Below are positions 24,218 to 32,930 of a stretch of 64,000 nucleotides of DNA, in pieces. The notes under the pieces were generated by a model. The model was not told the origin of the DNA and did no database searches. It saw nothing but the letters and a program-made list of their open reading frames with translations. A program made the translations under genes and the position numbers. How positions within the stretch are numbered: position 1 is the first letter of the stretch; each line of letters opens with the position of its first letter. Source of the stretch: Bacteroidota bacterium (lineage in GTDB: Bacteria > Bacteroidota > Bacteroidia > Chitinophagales > LD1); NCBI GenBank assembly GCA_018267385.1, contig JAFDYN010000007.1, positions 248,001-312,000 on the forward strand. The letters are read 5' to 3'.

Positions 24218-27064
24218 ATGCCACGTGACACCTCGATCAAGTCTGTCCTCATCATCGGCTCCGGCCCCATCGTTATAGGACAAGCCTGCGAATTTGACTA
24301 CTCCGGCTCCCAGGCAGCCCGCAGCCTCCGCGAAGAAGGCATAGAAGTCACTCTCCTCAACTCCAACCCCGCCACTATCATGACCGACCCGGTAGTAGCA
24401 GATCATGTGTACCTGCTGCCTATCAATGTACAGTCAGTGGTCAAGATACTGGAGGAGCAGAAGATAGACGCTGTGCTGCCTACCATGGGCGGCCAGACCG
24501 CGCTCAACCTCTGCATGGAGGCCTATGAGCTGGGTATCTGGGAGAAGTATAATGTACGCGTACTCGGTGCAGACTTCAAGGCGATAGAAAAGACGGAGAA
24601 CCGCGAGGAATACCGCAAGTGGATGGTAGAGCTGGGCATCGGCACCTCTCCGGCCATCACTGCCAATTCGTTTCTGGAGGGCAAAGAAGCCGCTCAAAAG
24701 ATAGGCTATCCGCTCGTGATCCGCGCGTCCTATACACTCGGTGGTGCGGGTGGCGGCTTCGTACATACCAAAGAGGAGTTTGACGAGAAGCTGCAGCGCG
24801 GCCTCGATGCCTCTCCTACGCATGAGGTCATGATAGAGAAGGCAGTCCTCGGCTGGAAGGAATACGAGCTGGAGGTGATGAAAGACTCCGTGGGCAATTT
24901 TGTAGTGATCTGTACGGTAGAGAACTTTGACCCGATGGGCGTGCATACCGGAGACTCTATCACGGTAGCGCCTGCCATGACCCTGAGCGATACTGCCTAC
25001 CAGCGCATGCGCGAGTACTCCAAGAGGATGATCACAGACCTCGGCAGTTTTGCCGGAGGCTGTAATATACAGTTTGCCATAGACCCTGTGACTGAGGATA
25101 TCATCTCCATAGAGATGAACCCGCGTGTATCGCGCTCCTCTGCGCTCGCATCTAAGGCTACGGGCTACCCGATAGCCAAGATCGCTGCCAAGCTGGCCAT
25201 AGGCTACACGCTGGACGAACTGAAAAACCAGATCACAAAGACCACGTCAGCCTTCTTTGAGCCGGCGCTGGACTATACTATAGTGAAGATACCGCGCTGG
25301 AACTTTGACAAGTTCCTCGGCGCTGATGATAGCCTGGGCCTGCAGATGAAGGCCGTGGGAGAGGTGATGGCCATAGGCCGTAGCTTCCAGGAGGCGCTGC
25401 AGAAGGCCTGCCAGTCACTCGAGAATAACCGCATAGGCCTCGGCGCCGACGGCAAGACCTGGGTGAGTGCAGACAATATGCTGCAGGGTATCAAGGTGCC
25501 ATCATGGGATCGTATCTTCAGGATATATGACGCGCTGAAGCTCGGCGTGCCGATGAAGACCATACAGGATATCACGCGCATAGACCCGTGGTACCTGCAT
25601 CAGATCATGGACCTGGTAGAGACCGAGCGCAAGATCCGTAAGATGAACCTGCATGATATAGATGCAGACCTCATGCTGGAGCTGAAGCAGAAGGGCTACT
25701 CTGACCTCCAGATCGCCTATATGACCTCTACTACTGAGGATGAGGTGTATGAGTATCGCGCCAAGCAGCAGAACATCCGCCGCATCTATAAGCTGGTAGA
25801 CACCTGCTCGGCAGAATTTCAGGCGCAGACGCCATACTACTACTCGAGCTTTGAGAAAGGTGCAGAGAGCGGCGGCGCCAATGTGCCGACCAATGAGTCT
25901 CCATCTACCAATAAGAAGAAGGTGATCGTACTCGGCTCGGGACCTAACCGTATCGGCCAGGGTATCGAGTTTGACTACTGCTGTGTGCATGGCGTACTGG
26001 CTATCAAGGAGGCCGGCTACGAGGCCATCATGCTAAACTGTAACCCTGAGACGGTATCCACTGACTTTGACATAGCTGATAAACTGTACTTCGAGCCCGT
26101 ATTTTGGGAGCACCTGCGAGAGCTGATAGAGCATGAGAAGCCGGAGGGTGTGATCGTGCAGCTGGGCGGGCAGACGGCGCTGAAGCTGGCCAAGAATCTG
26201 CAGGATGCCGGTATCAAGATCATCGGTACTTCATACGACAGTATGGATATAGCAGAAGACCGTGAACGCTTCAGTGATATGCTGAAGTCGCTGAATATAC
26301 CATACCCTGAGTATGGCGCTGCCAAGAATGCAGAAGACGCACTGGAGGTAGCGCACAAGATCGGCTATCCGGTCCTTGTACGTCCATCCTACGTACTGGG
26401 TGGCCAGCGCATGCGTATCGTGATAGACGATGAGGAGCTGACCAAGGCGGTACTCAAGATCGTGAAGCACTTCCCTGACAATAACATCCTGATAGACCAC
26501 TTCCTGGATCGTGCAGAGGAGGCAGAGGTAGATGCGATATTTGACGGGGAGACGGTAGAGATCATGGGCATCATGGAGCACATAGAGCCAGCCGGTATCC
26601 ACTCAGGCGACTCTAACGCCGTACTCCCGCCATACAATCTCTCTGAGAAGGTGATCCAGCTCATGCGCGAGTACACCGAGAAGATAGCCCGCGCACTCAA
26701 CATCCGCGGCCTGATCAATATCCAGTTTGCCATCAAGAATGAGAAGGTGTATGTGATCGAGGCCAACCCTCGTGCATCCCGTACTACGCCATTCATCTGC
26801 AAGGCCTACGACATACCATACCTCAACTACGCTACGAAGGTCATGCTGGGTGTAAACAAGATACAGGACTTCACCTACTTCAAGCGCCTGATAGGCTACG
26901 CTATCAAGGAGCCGGTGTTCTCTTTTGACAAGTTCCCGGGCGTATCACGCGAGCTGGGTCCTGAGATGAAGAGTACAGGTGAGGCCATCTACTTTATCAA
27001 AGACCTCTACGACCCGCACTTCAGGAATCTGTACAAGAAGAAGAGCATGATGCTGAGTAAGTAG
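24218..27064 (+). CDS. carB: Carbamoyl-phosphate synthase large subunit, without C-terminal allosteric domain
   Basis: CarB makes carbamoyl phosphate from ammonia (from CarA), bicarbonate and two ATP for arginine and pyrimidine synthesis. Start ATG 24218 gives MPRDTSIKSVLIIGSGPIVI. Two ATP-grasp halves are present, the second starting near KKVIVLGSGPNRIGQGIEFD. Of the four classical regions (E. coli: two synthetase units, oligomerisation, and allosteric residues about 934-1073), the last is missing: the protein stops at about 948 residues after FIKDLYDPHFRNLYKKKS. I recall other Bacteroidota CarB proteins of this length, so it may be a lineage trait. CarA is not in the window. The next gene downstream is AT-rich and unrelated. 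Confidence 0.95.
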   Translation: MPRDTSIKSVLIIGSGPIVIGQACEFDYSGSQAARSLREEGIEVTLLNSNPATIMTDPVVADHVYLLPINVQSVVKILEEQKIDAVLPTMGGQTALNLCMEAYELGIWEKYNVRVLGADFKAIEKTENREEYRKWMVELGIGTSPAITANSFLEGKEAAQKIGYPLVIRASYTLGGAGGGFVHTKEEFDEKLQRGLDASPTHEVMIEKAVLGWKEYELEVMKDSVGNFVVICTVENFDPMGVHTGDSITVAPAMTLSDTAYQRMREYSKRMITDLGSFAGGCNIQFAIDPVTEDIISIEMNPRVSRSSALASKATGYPIAKIAAKLAIGYTLDELKNQITKTTSAFFEPALDYTIVKIPRWNFDKFLGADDSLGLQMKAVGEVMAIGRSFQEALQKACQSLENNRIGLGADGKTWVSADNMLQGIKVPSWDRIFRIYDALKLGVPMKTIQDITRIDPWYLHQIMDLVETERKIRKMNLHDIDADLMLELKQKGYSDLQIAYMTSTTEDEVYEYRAKQQNIRRIYKLVDTCSAEFQAQTPYYYSSFEKGAESGGANVPTNESPSTNKKKVIVLGSGPNRIGQGIEFDYCCVHGVLAIKEAGYEAIMLNCNPETVSTDFDIADKLYFEPVFWEHLRELIEHEKPEGVIVQLGGQTALKLAKNLQDAGIKIIGTSYDSMDIAEDRERFSDMLKSLNIPYPEYGAAKNAEDALEVAHKIGYPVLVRPSYVLGGQRMRIVIDDEELTKAVLKIVKHFPDNNILIDHFLDRAEEAEVDAIFDGETVEIMGIMEHIEPAGIHSGDSNAVLPPYNLSEKVIQLMREYTEKIARALNIRGLINIQFAIKNEKVYVIEANPRASRTTPFICKAYDIPYLNYATKVMLGVNKIQDFTYFKRLIGYAIKEPVFSFDKFPGVSRELGPEMKSTGEAIYFIKDLYDPHFRNLYKKKSMMLSK

Positions 27065-27127
27065 AGGACGGACGTTTTTTTAAAAGAAGGGCCCGTAGGA
27101 GGAGTATTTCTTTATAAATAGTGTGCT

Positions 27128-28597
27128 GTGACATCCATAGAACAATATATTAAGGATCAAGGAGGTATACTGTCTGGGGATTTAGAAAAATATCTTGTGC
27201 AGAGGGACGGTATTGCATCCCCAACTGCACGGAAGAGAATCGAAAGATTAAAAAGTCCTGTACATAAAATATCGGGATTGTTTTCCGAGAGCCAATCATT
27301 TATTTATCATTCAGACAATTACAGGAAAGAGGCCTTTTACGAAAATTTTAAAAACGCCCTTTCGGTAGCTGGCAAAAGACATTTTGCTATTCTTATAGCT
27401 CTTAATTTTCATCAGGGACTAATTAAAAAAGAGGATTTAGGAAATTATACTTTTAGCCCTGTTACTAAACTTAAAGGCCATCAATCGCTTTCCACCATCG
27501 TAGGTAATTTGCTGAAAAACAATATTATAAGCGATTATGATCAGGACCATTATCAATTAAATCCTTATTTGATAGATGGATTAGGAGCTGATATCAAGGC
27601 GTATAAAGCTATTGAGTTTTCAAAGGACCTTGTTTTAAACCAGTTCAATGTTTGGAGTAGGAATATTGGCATAGGATCGTTTAACAAGGGGAAGTTTAAT
27701 TCTGAGGTAGGAGGGTTTCAATTCGCGTATAGCGCCCCATCATATATAACAGGATTCGTACAATATAAAGGAGGAAATCCTAAACCTGGCTTTCTTGTAG
27801 CTGATGTTTTAATAGGGAATAAAGTTGATTTGCTCCAAGTTGATTTTTTCGTTCAAAAAATTAATGCAATCAAAGCTTCAAATATTTCTCTGAGACTATT
27901 TCCTGTTTTAATTGTTCACGGTGTAGAATTGGAAGCGCTTAATCTTTTAAAAAAGACAGGCATTGTTGTTGGTACGATTAAGGAGATTTTTGGTGAAAAT
28001 TATGATGAACTACTTAGATCTCTTATCAATACTATTAAAAACGCTGGCGAGATACTTAGAACCAAGCCCGAGGAATATATACAATTGATGATTGGTCTGA
28101 CGAAGTTGGTTGATGGCCAGACTAATAATTTGAGAGGTGATTTATTTGAATTAGCGGTTGGTTATTATCATGGTCAATTTTGTAAATTCTTAGAAATAGG
28201 GAAAAAGATAAAAGTTGAAAGTGATTTTAAAGAGTACGACGCTGATGTTTTTGCTATTTATGAAAATGAATTACATATAGCAGAATGTAAAGGCTACAAT
28301 TATCCTATAGATGACAGGTATATTATAAAATACTTGAATGAAAAATTACCTACTTTTAGAAATTGGGTTTTAGCAAGTAGTTATAAGGAAAAAGCCTTAA
28401 TTTTTGAAATATGGCGTACTGGAGGATTCACAGCTGAGGCACAGCAATTATTAGAGAAAGTGAATACCTCTAAGTATAGAGTTGAATTTTATGATAAGGA
28501 AAGGATTCTGAAAAAGGCGAAGGAATTAAAGTCTCCAAAATTTACGACAATATTAAGAGACTATTATTTTAAAAAAGATCAAAGTACACCATTTTAA
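27128..28597 (+). CDS. AT-rich uncharacterised protein with N-terminal winged helix and C-terminal PD-(D/E)XK-like nuclease motif
   Basis: GTG start at 27128. The first 150 residues look like one or two winged-helix units (SPTARKRIERLKSP; LSTIVGNLLKNNIISDYDQDHYQLNP). Residues 200-300 hold a Rossmann-like or decayed nuclease segment (SLRLFPVLIVHGVELEALNL ... KEIFG). The C-terminal part fits a PD-(D/E)XK core: Glu341 in GDLFELAVG, Asp371/Asp373 in EYDADVF and Glu386-x-Lys388 in AECKG. This resembles a widespread, uncharacterised family rather than a known restriction enzyme. The gene is much more AT-rich than carB before it and the lipoprotein after it. A single-gene defence role is plausible but unproven. 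Confidence 0.7.
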   Translation: MTSIEQYIKDQGGILSGDLEKYLVQRDGIASPTARKRIERLKSPVHKISGLFSESQSFIYHSDNYRKEAFYENFKNALSVAGKRHFAILIALNFHQGLIKKEDLGNYTFSPVTKLKGHQSLSTIVGNLLKNNIISDYDQDHYQLNPYLIDGLGADIKAYKAIEFSKDLVLNQFNVWSRNIGIGSFNKGKFNSEVGGFQFAYSAPSYITGFVQYKGGNPKPGFLVADVLIGNKVDLLQVDFFVQKINAIKASNISLRLFPVLIVHGVELEALNLLKKTGIVVGTIKEIFGENYDELLRSLINTIKNAGEILRTKPEEYIQLMIGLTKLVDGQTNNLRGDLFELAVGYYHGQFCKFLEIGKKIKVESDFKEYDADVFAIYENELHIAECKGYNYPIDDRYIIKYLNEKLPTFRNWVLASSYKEKALIFEIWRTGGFTAEAQQLLEKVNTSKYRVEFYDKERILKKAKELKSPKFTTILRDYYFKKDQSTPF

Positions 28598-28813
28598 ATT
28601 GATCAATTGTAGGATTCATAAGCGCTGTACTTAATCGCGAAATTGAGTTTAATCTGCTCGTCTTCCTATACCCAGATACTACCCACGCAGGCGATCTACC
28701 ACCTAAGCCCCAGATACAGGTATATGGTTTACCCTGGCCATTATCATTTTGCTGTCTTTGGCATGAACCCCTCATAACCAGATATTTATCGTTCTTTTTA
28801 GAAGTATCTTTCG

Positions 28814-28821
28814 TAGCTTTG
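28814..28821 (+). promoter_or_regulatory. -7 promoter box of the lipoprotein gene
   Basis: TAGCTTTG matches TAnnTTTG and lies 20 bases before the ATG at 28842. No clear -33 TTG. Confidence 0.45.
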
Positions 28822-28841
28822 TTAAAACCAATAACCAAGTT

Positions 28842-29996
28842 ATGAAGAGATCAATACTCATCCTCGCCGCGCTGGTAGGCATACTCACCGGCTGCAAGAA
28901 AGATAATACGAATAGCACCTCCTGCGCTACCCATTCGCCGGTAGTGATCGTAGATGGCAGCTTTGACTTTACGCAGCCCGTCACGCTGCACTCGTGCACT
29001 ACCTATTATTTCAACTGGTCCAGCCAGTACTCTATAGAAAACACCCTCACGATAGAGGCCGGTGCTATTTTGAAGTTTCCTAATACCGGCATACCGTTCG
29101 TCCTGCAGGCCAGCGGCAATGGCAAGATCCTCTCCAATGGCACGAAGGACAATCCCGTCATCTTCACCTCAGACAAAGATGATACGCACGGCGGCGATGC
29201 GAATGGGGATGGTACAGCTACCACACCCACAGCCGGAGATTGGTCGTACATCGTGATCAACTCTCAGGGCAGCCAGTTCAAGTACACGCAGTTCCTATAC
29301 AATGGTAGTGGCAATGACCTAGCGCTGTTTGAGATCACAGCAGACGGCATCGTGTTTGACCACTGCACCTTTGCGCACTGCAAGGGTGATGCTGCCATCA
29401 CAGGCCGCGGTGTGCTCTCCTATAGCGGTGGTGCCACGGTAGCTCCGGTTACCAACTGTGTTTTCTATGACAATATAAAACCGTGGTCTATCAATGAAGC
29501 TACCAGCGTAGACAGCTCTAATACCTTCCACAACCCTGATAATCCATCACAAAAAAATACCTACAATGGTATCTTCGTTTCGGAATATTCTACGGGCACC
29601 GGCAGCTCCCTGAGCTGGCTGGAAAATGAAGTACCCTTTGTATTCTACGCCTACTATCATACCCAGTTTATGGACGCTGCCCACAATGCAGCTACCAGCC
29701 CGGTCACCGTCACCGTAGGTCCCGGTGTGATCATCAAGTTTGCCTCCTCTAATCCTGGTGACTATGCACCCGGGATCCGTATCCGTAGTGACAACTCTCA
29801 GATAGCAGGCAAAGACCTGGCCGGAGTTTACTTTACAAGCTACAAGGACGATGCGCACGGCGGTGATACGAATGGCGATGGTTCTGCCACCTCGCCTGCA
29901 CAGGGAGACTGGGATGGTGTCTATGATGCCGCCGCCCTGATCAATCCGCCTACCTATTACTACAGCTGGGCCAATATCCTTTACGCAGCCAATTAG
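28842..29996 (+). CDS. Hypothetical lipoprotein with repeated Ca-binding-like motif, probable beta-helix
   Basis: Lipobox LTGC (Cys18) shows lipidation. The 384-residue protein has a pattern of short strands (ITADGIVFDHCTFAHCKGDA; GGATVAPVTNCVFYDN) that suggests a right-handed parallel beta-helix. Two nearly identical segments, HGGDANGDGTATTPTAGDW and HGGDTNGDGSATSPAQGDW, lie about 220 residues apart. Their DxNxDG core looks like a calcium-binding turn. This points to an internal duplication of a carbohydrate-binding or adhesin-type domain. No catalytic residues are recognised. Confidence 0.75.
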   Translation: MKRSILILAALVGILTGCKKDNTNSTSCATHSPVVIVDGSFDFTQPVTLHSCTTYYFNWSSQYSIENTLTIEAGAILKFPNTGIPFVLQASGNGKILSNGTKDNPVIFTSDKDDTHGGDANGDGTATTPTAGDWSYIVINSQGSQFKYTQFLYNGSGNDLALFEITADGIVFDHCTFAHCKGDAAITGRGVLSYSGGATVAPVTNCVFYDNIKPWSINEATSVDSSNTFHNPDNPSQKNTYNGIFVSEYSTGTGSSLSWLENEVPFVFYAYYHTQFMDAAHNAATSPVTVTVGPGVIIKFASSNPGDYAPGIRIRSDNSQIAGKDLAGVYFTSYKDDAHGGDTNGDGSATSPAQGDWDGVYDAAALINPPTYYYSWANILYAAN

Positions 29997-30072
29997 GGTT
30001 CGCCCCTTTCCTGCATGACAAAAGTCATAAGTCCACGGCAAAGTAGTCATGGCATGGCTGCTATGACCCTGT

Positions 30073-30080
30073 TAGCTTTG
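30073..30080 (+). promoter_or_regulatory. Possible -7 box upstream of a leader with hairpin
   Basis: TAGCTTTG matches TAnnTTTG. A transcript from here would start about 30087, run into the hairpin at 30115-30150 and then reach the CoA-transferase ATG at 30171. Confidence 0.35.
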
Positions 30081-30115
30081 CATCGGTTTTAAACAGATAC
30101 GGTTAGTTTTGAAAG

Positions 30116-30149
30116 AGAGGTCGTAAGATAAGCTACGACCTCTTTTTTA
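30116..30149 (+). terminator. Strong intrinsic terminator upstream of the CoA-transferase gene
   Basis: AGAGGTCGTA (30116-30125) pairs perfectly with TACGACCTCT (30134-30143) and is followed by a T-run to 30148. It lies 120 bases after the lipoprotein stop and only 22 bases before the next start, so it could end the lipoprotein mRNA, end a tiny RNA, or act as an attenuator. Confidence 0.8.
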
Positions 30150-30170
30150 TTTTAGAGGAAAGCTATACAG

Positions 30171-31445
30171 ATGAAATATACCTCAGCAGAAGGGGCCATG
30201 GCCACAGTGAAGAGTGGGCAGCGCGTGTTTATACAGAGTGCAGCAGCGGCACCACAGCTACTCGTAGAGGCACTCACGGCCCGTCACCCCGAGCTGCGCG
30301 GCGTAGAGGTCACACACATGCATACAGAGGGTGCTGCGCCCTATGCGCGACCTGAGCTGGCAGAGGCCTTTCATGTCAATGCATTTTTTGTGGCCGGCAA
30401 TATAAGGCCCTACATAGAGCATACGAATGTGCAGTACATCCCGATGTTTCTCAGTGAGATCCCGTTGTACTTCCGTAGTGGCAGGTTTCCGCTGGATGTG
30501 GCCCTCATACAGGTCAGCCCTCCTGATGCCCATGGCTTCTGCTCGCTGGGCATCTCTGTAGACATCACGCGGGCGGCCTGTGATGTAGCCCGCACCATCA
30601 TAGCCCAGGTCAACCCTAATATGCCCCGTACGCTGGGAGATGGCCTGATACATGAGTCCCGCATCAGTGCTGCGGTATGGACGGAGCAGCCTATCATCAG
30701 GGTAGATGAGGCGCCGCTATCGGAGCGTGAGCTGGCTATAGGCCGCTACGTCTCAGAGCTGGTGCAGGACGGCGCCACGCTACAGATGGGTATAGGTGGT
30801 ATACCCAATGCTGCGCTGAAATTTCTGGATGGGCACAAAGACCTCGGTATCCATACGGAGATGTTCTCTGATGGTGTGCTGCCGCTGATAGAGAAGGGAG
30901 TGATCAATGGCAGGCTGAAGCGCCACAACAATGGTAAGATAGTTTCCTCCTTTGCTATGGGTAGCAAAAAGCTGTATGACTTCATCAATGACAATCCTAT
31001 GGTAGCCATGATGGATGTAGCCTATGTGAATGATACCACTGTGATCCGTGGCCATGATAAAATGACCGCGATCAATACGGCAGTGGAAGTAGATATCACC
31101 GGGCAGGTCTGTGCAGACTCTATAGGCCCGCGCATCTATAGCGGGGTAGGAGGGCAGATGGACTTCATGCGCGGGGCAGCTCTCAGCCTGGGTGGCCGCC
31201 CTATCATCGCCATGCCGGCTACTACGGGCAGCGGTATTTCCAAGATCGTACCGACACTCAAACCGGGAGCGGGTGTGGTCACTACGCGCGCGCATATACA
31301 CTACGTGGTCACAGAGTACGGCGTGGCAGACCTCTATGGCCGCAACATAGCCCAGCGGGCAAAGGCGCTCATAGATATCTCGCACCCGGACCACAGAGCG
31401 GAGCTGGAGCGCGCCTCTTATGAGCTGTATGGCAAATGCTGGTAG
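30171..31445 (+). CDS. Acetyl-CoA hydrolase/transferase family CoA-transferase
   Basis: Class I CoA-transferase of the acetyl-CoA hydrolase / 4-hydroxybutyrate CoA-transferase type, moving CoA between carboxylic acids through a glutamyl-CoA thioester. The catalytic Glu is Glu230 in GIHTEMFSDG. The oxyanion-type loop MGIGGIPNAAL (206-216) and the C-terminal GSGISKIVPTLKPGAGVVTT and HYVVTEYGVADLYG signatures are all present. Length of 424 aa is normal. Donor and acceptor (acetate, butyrate, 4-hydroxybutyrate) cannot be told from sequence. A strong hairpin lies 22 bases upstream of the start, so expression may depend on a promoter inside that gap or on read-through. Confidence 0.88.
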   Translation: MKYTSAEGAMATVKSGQRVFIQSAAAAPQLLVEALTARHPELRGVEVTHMHTEGAAPYARPELAEAFHVNAFFVAGNIRPYIEHTNVQYIPMFLSEIPLYFRSGRFPLDVALIQVSPPDAHGFCSLGISVDITRAACDVARTIIAQVNPNMPRTLGDGLIHESRISAAVWTEQPIIRVDEAPLSERELAIGRYVSELVQDGATLQMGIGGIPNAALKFLDGHKDLGIHTEMFSDGVLPLIEKGVINGRLKRHNNGKIVSSFAMGSKKLYDFINDNPMVAMMDVAYVNDTTVIRGHDKMTAINTAVEVDITGQVCADSIGPRIYSGVGGQMDFMRGAALSLGGRPIIAMPATTGSGISKIVPTLKPGAGVVTTRAHIHYVVTEYGVADLYGRNIAQRAKALIDISHPDHRAELERASYELYGKCW

Positions 31446-31498
31446 CCCGGTCTAAGGGGAGTCCGCCGCAATCACTATACTTGTGGTCCTAAACCACT

Positions 31499-32884
31499 AT
31501 GCTGTCACCTCTCTACCGCGCCAGAATAAAGGAGGCACTGTCCCTCGCCCTGCCTATCATAGCAGGCCAGCTGGGGCAGGTGTTGATGGGCTTTTTTGAT
31601 ACAGTGCAGATAGGCGGACTGGGCCACGAGTATATAGCAGCCTCAGGTTTTGCCAATGGCATCTACTGGATGACGGTCCTCCTGGGCTTGGGCGTGATGT
31701 ATGCAGTATCACCCCTCGTGAGTGAGGCCTTTGGTGAAGGCAATGGCCACAAAAGCATCGGTGCGCTCATCTCCAGTCTCGTAATAGCTGTAGGCATGAC
31801 GGTCATCTTTATGATCGTGATACAGGCCCTCTCGTGGAATATTGCCGTCTTCCGGCATACGGATATGGATAACGAGCTGGCCTCCCGCTTTCTTAATATC
31901 GTGAACTGGTCTACCGGATTTCTCTTCCTTTTTATGGCGGGCAAGCAGTTTCTGGATGGTATGGAGCGCACGCGCATAGGCATGTATATCACACTCGGCG
32001 GCCTGGTCATCAATATCTTTCTCAACTGGGTACTGATCTATGGCCATCTGGGTGCACCAAAGCTGGGTATAGCCGGTGCTGCCATAGCTACCTCTACCGC
32101 CCGTGTGCTGATGGCTGCCACGATCCTGATCTTCATATGGCGAGATGCACAGGTGCGCCAGCTGCGCAGGGAGTTTAAGCAGTATGCTGACCCCGCGCTG
32201 GCCCACGTACGCCCTATCCTGGCTATCGGCCTGCCCGTGGGCTTTCAGTTTTTTGCAGAGGTGGCAGCCTTCAATGGCGGCCAGATCATGAGCGGCTGGA
32301 TCAGCACTACTGCTGAGGCGGCACACATGATCGCTATAGGCCTGGCCTCTATTACATTTATGGTCGTCACGGGATTTTCATCTGCAGGTACGATCATGAT
32401 AGGCTATGCCTATGGAGCCAGGGACCGTGAGGGTATCCGCCTGGCGGGCAATACGGTCTTTATCCTGGTGGTCATCCTGGAGGCTTTTTTCGCCCTGCTC
32501 TTCCTGGCTTGCCACCATCTGCTGCCGCAGCTCTATACAGACAATGCTGAGGTGATCTCTATCGCATCTACTATGCTCATTTTCGCAGCTATCTTTCAGG
32601 TCAGTGATGGGCTGCAGTCTGCCGCTGCCGGAGCGCTGCGCGGTATGCAGGATGCATCATTCCCGGCAGTCATCGCATTCTTATCTTACACAGTCGTGAT
32701 GATCCCCGGCTGCTACCTCCTGGCATTTCATTATCATATGGGGCTATCAGGTATCTGGATCGGATTTATCATCGGCCTTTTCATAGCTGCTGTGCTGCAG
32801 TTGGCGCGCTTCCGCTGGCTGGTACGCCGCGGCGACCTTTTTGATCATGTAGATCCCAATAAAAAAAAAGTAGGAGCACACTAA
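31499..32884 (+). CDS. MATE family multidrug/Na+ (H+) antiporter
   Basis: A 461-residue inner-membrane protein with 12 predicted hydrophobic segments in two similar halves, for example SLALPIIAGQLGQVLMGFFDTVQIGGLG at the N-terminus and AIGLPVGFQFFAEVAAFNGGQIMSGWI at the start of the second half. These are MatE domain hallmarks of the NorM-like type. Such proteins expel cationic drugs or flavonoid-like compounds against Na+ or H+. There is no regulator next to it. It starts 53 bases after the CoA-transferase stop with a partial -7 box TATACTTG 15 bases before the ATG, so it probably has its own promoter. Confidence 0.9.
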   Translation: MLSPLYRARIKEALSLALPIIAGQLGQVLMGFFDTVQIGGLGHEYIAASGFANGIYWMTVLLGLGVMYAVSPLVSEAFGEGNGHKSIGALISSLVIAVGMTVIFMIVIQALSWNIAVFRHTDMDNELASRFLNIVNWSTGFLFLFMAGKQFLDGMERTRIGMYITLGGLVINIFLNWVLIYGHLGAPKLGIAGAAIATSTARVLMAATILIFIWRDAQVRQLRREFKQYADPALAHVRPILAIGLPVGFQFFAEVAAFNGGQIMSGWISTTAEAAHMIAIGLASITFMVVTGFSSAGTIMIGYAYGARDREGIRLAGNTVFILVVILEAFFALLFLACHHLLPQLYTDNAEVISIASTMLIFAAIFQVSDGLQSAAAGALRGMQDASFPAVIAFLSYTVVMIPGCYLLAFHYHMGLSGIWIGFIIGLFIAAVLQLARFRWLVRRGDLFDHVDPNKKKVGAH

Positions 32885-32930
32885 GCTGCGCAGCACGTGT
32901 AGCCCGCCCTTCTGGCAGATGGGAGAGGTG

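Noticed and set aside
24434-26802. Several long antisense frames inside carB
   Set aside because: They mirror the strong codon bias of carB and have no start signal or family features.
28569-28838. Leftward 89-codon frame between the AT-rich gene and the lipoprotein gene
   Set aside because: It overlaps the end of the AT-rich gene, has unusual composition and no recognisable domain; treated as chance.
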